A stretch of 5,932 nt of DNA, taken from Coriobacteriales bacterium. Lineage in GTDB: Bacteria > Actinomycetota > Coriobacteriia > Coriobacteriales > UBA8131. The stretch is from contig JAITTM010000158.1 in assembly GCA_031286975.1 (NCBI GenBank), positions 1-5,932 of the forward strand, in the 5' to 3' direction. Below are positions 1 to 4,364 of this stretch, piece by piece. The translations under genes and the position numbers were made by a program. The notes beneath the pieces were generated by a model. That model had not been told where the DNA came from. It ran no database searches and saw only the letters and a list, made by a program, of their open reading frames with translations. Position 1 is the first letter of the stretch; every line of letters begins with the position of its first letter.

Positions 1-449
1 GCCTGCCCCCTGCGGTGCGTGAAGTGTTTGCGGGCTGCGACCATATCTTCCATGCAGGGGACGTGGGTGCCGCAAGCATCCTCGACGAGCTTGAAGCCAT
101 CGCACCCGTCACCGCGGTGTTGGGCAACTGCGACCGCAGCGACTACGGTTTTTCACTCAGACCCTTTGTCTCGCTCACCTTGGAGGGCATCCGGTTCTTC
201 ATCATACATAAGCCCTTTGACGCGGAGGAAGCCCTGCGCGGCAGGGGGGCCATCGCCCCCGGCCAGCCCCTGCCGCATGTCTGTATCCACGGCCACACGC
301 ACATCCCGTGCAACGAGTTTGTTGGCTCCGTGCGCGTGCTCTGCCCCGGCTCACCCAATCGTCCTCGCGGTGGCAGCGCCCCCTCGGTTCTCCTTCTTGA
401 TGCGGAGAAAGGCGAGCTTACCCGCATCGAATTCGTTGAACTTCTCTAA
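1..449 (+). CDS. YfcE/MJ0936-type metallophosphoesterase, 5'-truncated by window edge
   Basis: This is the C-terminal part (about 148 residues) of a small calcineurin-like phosphoesterase, a metal-dependent cytosolic phosphodiesterase/phosphatase. The reading frame is open to the left edge (first full codon at base 3, reading L-P-P-A-V-R-E-V-F). The GTG at 15 is therefore an internal valine and not the start. Metal-ligand motifs visible in order are H-A-G-D-V-G (Asp codon at 60), G-N-C-D (123-134), I-I-H-K-P (His codon at 207) and I-H-G-H-T-H (285-302). The missing N-terminus should hold the first D-x-H motif. The spacing and the phrase 'apvtaVlGNCDr' match the YfcE/MJ0936 family. The family usually has H-G after the third motif, and here it is H-K. 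Family members are about 150-180 residues, so only some 10-20 residues are missing. The substrate cannot be told from sequence. The next gene is 317 bases away, so it is probably not co-transcribed with the SPFH module. Confidence 0.9.
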   Translation, partial: LPPAVREVFAGCDHIFHAGDVGAASILDELEAIAPVTAVLGNCDRSDYGFSLRPFVSLTLEGIRFFIIHKPFDAEEALRGRGAIAPGQPLPHVCIHGHTHIPCNEFVGSVRVLCPGSPNRPRGGSAPSVLLLDAEKGELTRIEFVELL

Positions 450-520
450 GCCTCCCTAAAGGAGCAAACAAAGCGGCAATCTGTGCCTGACCGCTCTGAG
501 CAAAGCGACTGTCTGACGCA

Positions 521-533
521 GGCGACAATCGCC
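521..533 (+). terminator. Candidate weak terminator hairpin after the phosphoesterase gene
   Basis: A perfect 5-bp GC-rich stem (GGCGA/TCGCC) closes a 3-base loop 72 bases after the phosphoesterase stop. It is followed by CTTCTCC, which is pyrimidine-rich but not a clean T run. It is the most terminator-like element in the gap, but the short stem and poor T tract keep this tentative. Confidence 0.25.
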
Positions 534-543
534 CTTCTCCTGT

Positions 544-602
544 AGGCAGCGCGCAAGACACCAACACGTGAGTGCCCTGCTGCGGCAAACAGGGTGCTGC
601 CT
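544..602 (+). repeat. Nested inverted repeats (possible RNA hairpin)
   Basis: An outer 7-bp arm AGGCAGC (544-550) pairs with GCTGCCT (596-602). Inside it, GTGCCCTG (572-579) can pair with CAGGGTGC (590-597) with two G-T wobbles; the two stems compete only for bases 596-597. The structure lies about 75 bases upstream of the candidate -10 box, so it would be transcribed only by readthrough from the phosphoesterase gene. A termination or operator role is possible but unproven. Confidence 0.3.
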
Positions 603-676
603 TTGGCAATACGGCAACAACGGCAACAAGGGGTAAACGCTGTAGGTTTTAGCAACATGAACCTGCGTCTTTCTCT

Positions 677-682
677 TATACT
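677..682 (+). promoter_or_regulatory. Candidate -10 element for the SPFH module
   Basis: TATACT matches the TATAAT consensus at five of six positions and sits in a locally AT-richer stretch 84 bases upstream of the SPFH start. No good TTGACA-like -35 hexamer is present at 16-18 bases spacing (the sequence there is about AACATG), and no TG extended -10 is seen. The element may be a weak, activator-dependent or alternative-sigma promoter, or chance. Confidence 0.35.
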
Positions 683-766
683 ATGCACATGCCAACGCAC
701 GATTTTCAAGGGTTTTGCAAAGCGTGCATCCAGCATTCTGTCTGCCTCGTATGAAAGGGAACTGCC

Positions 767-2086
767 ATGGGATTCATCCAAGCATTTGTCGGAGCACTGG
801 GCGGAACCTTCGCCGATCAATGGAAGGACTTCTACACCGTACCACTTACCGTGCGTGCCACCACCGGCGTTATTGCCGCGGTCAAACAGGAGACCAATGC
901 GGGGCGCGGTGCCAATGTCAAGGGTTCTGACAACATCATCACCAACGGCTCGACCGTCATCGTCCCCGAGGGCTATGGTCTTGTCACCATGGAAAGCGGC
1001 GCCTTTACCGGCTTCATCGCTCAGGCAGGTGGCTACGTCTACACCTCCACCGACCCCAATGCCCAGTCGTTCTTCTCAGGTGGTGGTCTTATCGATTCCG
1101 TGATCAGGCAGACCTGGGAGCGCTTCAAGTTCGGCGGCATCCCCGGCACCCAGCAACAGGCGTTCTATGTCAACCTCAAAGAGATCCCTGACAACAAGTT
1201 TGGCACCAATGCGGAGATCTATTGGGATGACGCCTATCTGCAAGCGCAGGTGGGAGCCATCACACGGGGTTTTTATTCGCTGAGGATCACCGACCCCTTG
1301 CTCTTCATCAAGCAGTTTGTTCCTGCCCAGTATCTCATCCCCGGCGGCCCCGACTTCGACTTTGCCGATCCGGGCAACCAGGCCGCCCACCAGCTCTTCG
1401 TCGAGGTTGTCGCCTCGCTTTCTGCCGCACTCTCTGATTACACCAATGATCCCGATAAGGGCAACCGCATCACCAAGATACAACACGATTCCGTTGGGTT
1501 TGCCAACTCGCTAGGTGCTGCTGTCGAGGATGGCCACCGCTGGCAGGCCGATCGTGGTTTGACCATCGTCAAAGCCGCGCTTCTTGCCATCGAATACGAT
1601 GAGGACAGCAAGGCCGTACTCGCCGATGTGCGTCGTGCCACTGCTCTGGCTGGCGAGCGCGGCCAGTCTTTCCTGCAGCAATCCGTGGCTCGTGGTTTGC
1701 AGGCTGCCGGCGAGAACCCCAATGGGGGCGGTGGGATCGGCATGGCCTTCATGGGCATGGGGCTCAATGCCGCCGGGGGCATGGCACAGGGCTTGCAGCA
1801 GCCCTTTGCCCAACCGCAGGCCGCTTTGGCACCCCGCTTCGACCCGCAGACCGGCCAGCCCATTGCCCAGCCCTTTGCTCAACCGCAGGCCGCACCTGCT
1901 CCGCTGTTCGACCCGCAGACCGGCCAGCCCCTCGCACAGCCAATGGCGGCTCCCGCTCCCGCTCCCGCTCCCGCGGCAGCCGAGGATCCCTATGAAAAGC
2001 TCACTCGACTCAAGGGCTTGCTTGACTCAGGCGTTATCACCCAGGCTGACTTTGACGCTGCCAAAGCACAGCTGCTCGGACTGTAG
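767..2086 (+). CDS. SPFH-domain protein (YdjI-like) with SHOCT C-terminal domain
   Basis: This 439-residue protein belongs to the SPFH group containing B. subtilis YdjI (often annotated 'SPFH domain-containing protein' or 'virion core protein'). Such proteins oligomerise on the inner face of the membrane as scaffolds. The SPFH core spans roughly residues 55-275, with family-like phrases such as I-V-P-E-G-Y-G near 65, F-F-S-G-G-G-L-I near 103, F-G-G-I-P, then V-N-L-K-E-I-P-D-N-K-F-G-T. No transmembrane helix or signal peptide is evident. A Gly/Met-rich linker (about 316-344) leads to two 23-residue Gln/Pro/Ala repeats (345-390), a Pro-Ala tract, and a SHOCT-like helical hairpin (about 407-439, K-G-L-L-D-S-G-V-I-T-Q-A-D-F). 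The ATG at 767 has AAGGGA 6 bases upstream. The next gene starts 8 bases after the stop. It lacks the C-terminal zinc ribbon I expect in YdjI-type proteins. Family call strong; cellular role inferred. Confidence 0.88.
   Translation: MGFIQAFVGALGGTFADQWKDFYTVPLTVRATTGVIAAVKQETNAGRGANVKGSDNIITNGSTVIVPEGYGLVTMESGAFTGFIAQAGGYVYTSTDPNAQSFFSGGGLIDSVIRQTWERFKFGGIPGTQQQAFYVNLKEIPDNKFGTNAEIYWDDAYLQAQVGAITRGFYSLRITDPLLFIKQFVPAQYLIPGGPDFDFADPGNQAAHQLFVEVVASLSAALSDYTNDPDKGNRITKIQHDSVGFANSLGAAVEDGHRWQADRGLTIVKAALLAIEYDEDSKAVLADVRRATALAGERGQSFLQQSVARGLQAAGENPNGGGGIGMAFMGMGLNAAGGMAQGLQQPFAQPQAALAPRFDPQTGQPIAQPFAQPQAAPAPLFDPQTGQPLAQPMAAPAPAPAPAAAEDPYEKLTRLKGLLDSGVITQADFDAAKAQLLGL
1799..1936 (+). repeat. In-frame tandem repeat, 2 x 69 bp, in the SPFH gene
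   Basis: Two head-to-tail 69-base units (1799-1867 and 1868-1936) encode 23-residue repeats beginning Q-P-F-A-Q-P-Q-A-A and containing F-D-P-Q-T-G-Q-P. By my count they differ at 12 of 69 bases but at only 3 of 23 residues (L/P, R/L, I/L), so most base changes are silent. A degenerate third start (Q-P-M-A) follows at 1937. The repeats form a low-complexity linker between the SPFH core and the SHOCT tail. Confidence 0.9.
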
Positions 2087-2088
2087 GA
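2085..2088 (+). promoter_or_regulatory. Ribosome-binding site that sets the GTG start at 2095
   Basis: AGGA overlaps the TAG stop codon of the SPFH gene (2084-2086) and lies 6 bases upstream of GTG 2095. Overlap of stop and ribosome-binding site suggests translational coupling. The GTG start places the first zinc-ribbon cysteine at residue 3, the usual position for proteins opening with F-C-P-x-C-G. Confidence 0.65.
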
Positions 2089-2094
2089 TCAGCG

Positions 2095-3399
2095 GTGTTC
2101 TGCCCAAAATGTGGCACGCAGGTAGCTGACGGCGGTGCGTTCTGCCCGGCCTGCGGCACGGCGATAGTCATCGGCACTGCTGCTGCTGGCATCGCTGCTG
2201 CTGCCGCCGCTCCGCCTGCTGAAGCCACCGCTACGCCCGTAGTGGTCAAGACAAACGAGGGCGCCAAAGACGGCATCAACAAATGCCCCGCTTGCGGCTC
2301 GTCAGACATCGCACTCAACCTCGCCACGGGTCTTTTGCGCTGCAACTTCTGCCGCAAGGAGTTCAGCAGCGAAGCCGACACCTTGGATTACGACATCAGC
2401 AGGCTCCAGGGTGTCATCATTGGCAGTGGTTCTGACACCATCGTCGCTGACGCGGCAACCATGATCACCCTCAAATGCACCGCTTGCGGTGCCGAGGTGG
2501 TTATCGACACCGCAGAAAGCGCGCAGGCGCGCTGTCACTGGTGCCGCAACACGCTCAGCATCAACCAACAGATACCCAATGGGGCGATACCCGATGCCTT
2601 GATTCCCTTCCGTCTCACCAAAGAGCAGGCGCAAAAGCACATCGAGGCCTTTGTGAGCAAGCGGCAGTTCTTTGCCCATCCACGGTTCAAGGCCGAGTTC
2701 ACAACCCAGAATATCATGGGGGTCTACCTGCCCTATATGGTGATCGACGTGAACGCCCATGCCGATCTGCGAGGGCAGGGCGAGCATCTGGTGCGCAAGT
2801 ATACGGTTGGCTCCGGTGACAACAAGAAGACCTACTACGACGCCGATCTATACAATCTGGGCAGGGATTTTGACCTGCATATCGACGATCTGACCGTCGA
2901 GGCGAGCAACGAGCGCATCAACCAGGTAGCCGGTGTCAACACCAATAACGTCATCAACGCCATCCTGCCGTATCCCCTTAAAGAGACCGTCAAGTTCAAC
3001 GCGAACTATCTGCGCGGTTTCACCTCCGAGAAGCGCGATATCAACCGCGAGCAGCTTGCCCCCCTTGCTGGGGCTCAGGTGCGGGATATCGCTCGGCACC
3101 AGGCAAAGCAGACGGCGCTGTTCTATGACCGTGGCATCCACTGGGATCAGGTGCAGGTCGAGAACAAGGGCGAACTCTGGAAGTCGGTTTACCTTCCGGT
3201 CTGGCTCTACTCCTATCTGGAGGTCAAGGGCAATGGCAAGAAGCTCCTGCACTATGTGGCGGTCAATGGCGTGACAGGCGAGACCATGGGCTCGGTACCG
3301 CTGAATACCGCAAAACTGTTCATCGTGTCCGCAATCGTCGAGGCTGTGGGTCTCGTTCTTGGCGTAGGCGCGACCATTCTGTTGCTCTTTGCTTCGTAG
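2095..3399 (+). CDS. TFIIB-type zinc-ribbon protein with C-terminal membrane helix (YdjG-like)
   Basis: This 434-residue protein carries three CxxC-CxxC zinc ribbons: Cys 3/6/17/20, Cys 64/67/83/86 and Cys 128/131/147/150. The first and second are joined by an Ala/Pro-rich linker (about 28-50). A mostly beta-looking domain follows (about 165-404), with a V-Y-L-P-Y-M motif, a later V-Y-L-P-V-W motif and V-N-G-V-T-G-E-T (390-397). It ends in one hydrophobic helix (about 408-432) with only a couple of residues after it, so it looks tail-anchored with the ribbons in the cytoplasm. The pattern is that of SPFH-linked zinc-ribbon proteins such as B. subtilis YdjG; databases sometimes mislabel such proteins as PriA helicases, but no helicase motif is seen. 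GTG start with AGGA 6 bases upstream. It lies 8 bases after the SPFH stop, so coupling is likely. I infer that it recruits or anchors the SPFH scaffold. Confidence 0.85.
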   Translation: MFCPKCGTQVADGGAFCPACGTAIVIGTAAAGIAAAAAAPPAEATATPVVVKTNEGAKDGINKCPACGSSDIALNLATGLLRCNFCRKEFSSEADTLDYDISRLQGVIIGSGSDTIVADAATMITLKCTACGAEVVIDTAESAQARCHWCRNTLSINQQIPNGAIPDALIPFRLTKEQAQKHIEAFVSKRQFFAHPRFKAEFTTQNIMGVYLPYMVIDVNAHADLRGQGEHLVRKYTVGSGDNKKTYYDADLYNLGRDFDLHIDDLTVEASNERINQVAGVNTNNVINAILPYPLKETVKFNANYLRGFTSEKRDINREQLAPLAGAQVRDIARHQAKQTALFYDRGIHWDQVQVENKGELWKSVYLPVWLYSYLEVKGNGKKLLHYVAVNGVTGETMGSVPLNTAKLFIVSAIVEAVGLVLGVGATILLLFAS

Positions 3400-3406
3400 G
3401 GAGGTG
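3399..3406 (+). promoter_or_regulatory. Strong ribosome-binding site that sets the ATG at 3413
   Basis: GGGAGGTG begins at the last base of the upstream stop codon (TAG 3397-3399). Its GGAGG core (3400-3404) is 8 bases from ATG 3413. This rules against the in-frame TTG at 3389, which would lie inside the previous gene and upstream of this site. Confidence 0.8.
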
Positions 3407-3412
3407 TCGCAC

Positions 3413-3769
3413 ATGCCTGATTTTATCTGGAACCTACCTTCGCTCCTGTTGGGCAGCAGCAGTGATGGCTACGGATATCATCTCATCCCGCTCGTACTCT
3501 GTTTTTCGGGTTTCATCTTCTATATCGCCGTCTATCTGCGCTATCGCAATACCGATAAGCGCCATCATCACGAGCATGAAACCACTACCAACATCGCCCA
3601 TCTGCAACAATATGACCAGCTTGTCAAACACCGCACAAAGCTCAGAACCGCCACCATGCAAGACAGCAACGACAGCCGTATCGAGGGAGCGCTCTCGGGC
3701 GGCAGCGATCTTCCTGCGTCGCTTAAGGGTCTGGCGGGCACCATCGGAGGGTTCACCAACGGCAAATAA
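3413..3769 (+). CDS. Small single-pass membrane protein of unknown function
   Basis: This 118-residue protein is not one I can assign to a named family. A short N-terminal segment (1-22, with W6 and a Gly/Ser patch at 14-21) precedes one hydrophobic helix (about 23-42, H-L-I-P-L-V-L-C ... Y-I-A-V-Y-L). Next comes a basic/His segment R-Y-R-N-T-D-K-R-H-H-H-E-H-E (43-56), which could bind a metal ion. The remaining tail is polar, probably partly helical or disordered, and ends G-G-F-T-N-G-K. The Arg/Lys cluster just after the helix predicts that the C-terminal tail lies in the cytoplasm. The ATG at 3413 is chosen for the near-consensus GGAGG 8 bases upstream. It starts 13 bases after the zinc-ribbon gene, so it belongs to the same transcript. 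It occupies the place of a membrane partner of the SPFH/zinc-ribbon pair, but has no resemblance to the TPM-domain protein YdjH. Confidence 0.82.
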   Translation: MPDFIWNLPSLLLGSSSDGYGYHLIPLVLCFSGFIFYIAVYLRYRNTDKRHHHEHETTTNIAHLQQYDQLVKHRTKLRTATMQDSNDSRIEGALSGGSDLPASLKGLAGTIGGFTNGK

Positions 3770-3771
3770 CC

Positions 3772-3875
3772 AAAGAGGCAGTGCGTACAAGCCAGATACG
3801 CCCACGCACACGCCCACGTATCCATATGCGCCGCGTTTGATGTTCAGGCAGGATGCTTACACGCGATGCCTCTTT
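3772..3875 (+). repeat. Long-range imperfect inverted repeat in the intergenic gap
   Basis: AAAGAGGCA (3772-3780) is perfectly complementary to TGCCTCTTT (3867-3875). After two mismatches the pairing continues with GCGT (3783-3786) and ACGC (3861-3864), giving 13 of 15 pairs around a 74-base interior. Inside are a 6-bp hairpin GATACG/CGTATC (3795-3800/3817-3822) and a 9-base direct repeat ACGCCCACG (3798-3806 and 3810-3818, period 12). As RNA this would be a closed multi-element domain ending about 20 bases before the next ribosome-binding site. It is not a classical terminator, since it has no compact GC stem plus T run. Confidence 0.45.
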
Positions 3876-3907
3876 AGAAATCGCGCAGAAGACCGGGAGT
3901 TTTAGCC

Positions 3908-4285
3908 ATGCCAAACGCCACAGCTTCACACGACATCCAGTGCCCCACCTGCCACGGTGAGTCCTTTATGGTGTCCGACGCACAGAAGGGCCTGTTGCGT
4001 TGCGACTACTGCCGCAACCTTTGGGTAGATGAGCGTTTTGTCCAGCTCAGCGAGACCGAGCGCTTCTTGCGCGAGCAAGCCAAGCAACCCAAGGTGATCC
4101 TCGACAACACAACCGAGACCGACCGCCAGCTCATGAGTGCACTGGGCGGCTTGATAAGCATAGGCAGTGTTGGCGCGTCCATCGGGCGGACGCTCAAGAC
4201 CGTCTTGATGGTGGTCATCGCCCTTATCGTCCTGGTCGTGATTATCGTATTTGCCGTGACCATCTACCCTCTGTTGCCAAAGTAG
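3908..4285 (+). CDS. Small zinc-ribbon protein with C-terminal membrane helix
   Basis: This 125-residue protein has one zinc ribbon (Cys 12/15/32/35), a charged, probably helical middle (about 42-76) and a Gly/Ser-rich stretch (80-93). It ends in a strongly hydrophobic helix (about 98-120) that closes P-L-L-P-K. It should be tail-anchored with the ribbon in the cytoplasm. Its G-L-L-R-C-D-Y-C-R matches G-L-L-R-C-N-F-C-R in the second ribbon of the 434-residue protein upstream, so the two ribbons are probably related by duplication or bind similar partners. The ATG at 3908 has GGGAG 8 bases upstream. A 138-base gap with inverted repeats separates it from the previous gene. No good promoter was found in that gap, so readthrough from the SPFH transcript is likely. 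I infer a role as an extra membrane adaptor in the same module; the exact function is unknown. Confidence 0.82.
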   Translation: MPNATASHDIQCPTCHGESFMVSDAQKGLLRCDYCRNLWVDERFVQLSETERFLREQAKQPKVILDNTTETDRQLMSALGGLISIGSVGASIGRTLKTVLMVVIALIVLVVIIVFAVTIYPLLPK

Positions 4286-4307
4286 TCGCCTGTGCGGCGC
4301 AGTACCT

Positions 4308-4316
4308 TGGTATAAT
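4308..4316 (+). promoter_or_regulatory. Extended -10 promoter of the citrate synthase gene
   Basis: TGGTATAAT contains a perfect TATAAT (4311-4316) preceded by the TGn extension, 48 bases upstream of the ATG at 4365. The -35 region (about GCCTGT at 4288-4293) is poor, as expected when an extended -10 compensates. Transcription would start near 4323, giving a leader of about 40 bases. A short inverted repeat CGCC/GGCG (4287-4299) covers the -35 area and could be an operator or the remnant of a terminator for the upstream gene. Confidence 0.75.
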
Positions 4317-4352
4317 TTGCAAGTGACACCGATGCCTTGGGCAAGCGGATTT

Positions 4353-4356
4353 GGAG
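4353..4356 (+). promoter_or_regulatory. Ribosome-binding site that sets the citrate synthase ATG
   Basis: GGAG lies 8 bases before ATG 4365. A longer reading from TTG 4317 would begin essentially at the predicted transcription start and would place this site inside the coding region, so the 452-residue form is preferred. Confidence 0.7.
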
Positions 4357-4364
4357 ACGAACAC

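Larger units (their letters stand above)
450..766 (+). other. Non-coding region between the phosphoesterase and the SPFH gene
   Basis: This 317-base stretch has no convincing gene. It holds several short hairpins: 452-464; G-G-C-G-A/T-C-G-C-C at 521-533; and a nested pair with an outer 7-bp stem 544-550/596-602 around an inner stem 572-579/590-597. It also has a run of GGCAA motifs (605, 613, 622, with CGGCAA also at 472 and 583) and a heptamer CTGTAGG repeated exactly 100 bases apart (540-546 and 640-646). A plausible -10 element lies at 677-682, and the SPFH ribosome-binding site closes the region. No tRNA or known structured RNA was recognised. Confidence 0.6.

Noticed and set aside
15..449. 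Full-length phosphoesterase starting at GTG 15
   Set aside because: The frame is open upstream and the preceding residues L-P-P-A fit the family's sequence just after the N-terminal D-x-H motif, so the true start lies outside the window.
452..464. CTCC/GGAG hairpin just after the phosphoesterase stop as a terminator
   Set aside because: The stem is only 4 bp and is followed by CAAACAAAG with no T run.
657..1103. Overlapping plus-strand reading frame starting near the candidate -10 box
   Set aside because: It runs through the SPFH gene in another frame, has no good ribosome-binding site and has low-complexity Ser/Pro/Arg content typical of a shadow frame.
2095..3399. PriA-like helicase annotation for the zinc-ribbon protein
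   Set aside because: No Walker A, DEAx or other helicase motif is present; only the zinc ribbons could prompt that label.
2848..3414. Minus-strand 188-codon reading frame opposite the zinc-ribbon gene
   Set aside because: It is fully antisense to a well-supported gene with no independent motif or ribosome-binding site.
3840..3905. 21-codon leader peptide (M-F-R-Q-D-A-Y ...) ending 2 bases before the small zinc-ribbon gene
   Set aside because: There is no ribosome-binding site before its ATG, and it covers the ribosome-binding site of the next gene; it is more likely the tail of a shadow frame. Kept only as a possibility if translation coupling is observed.
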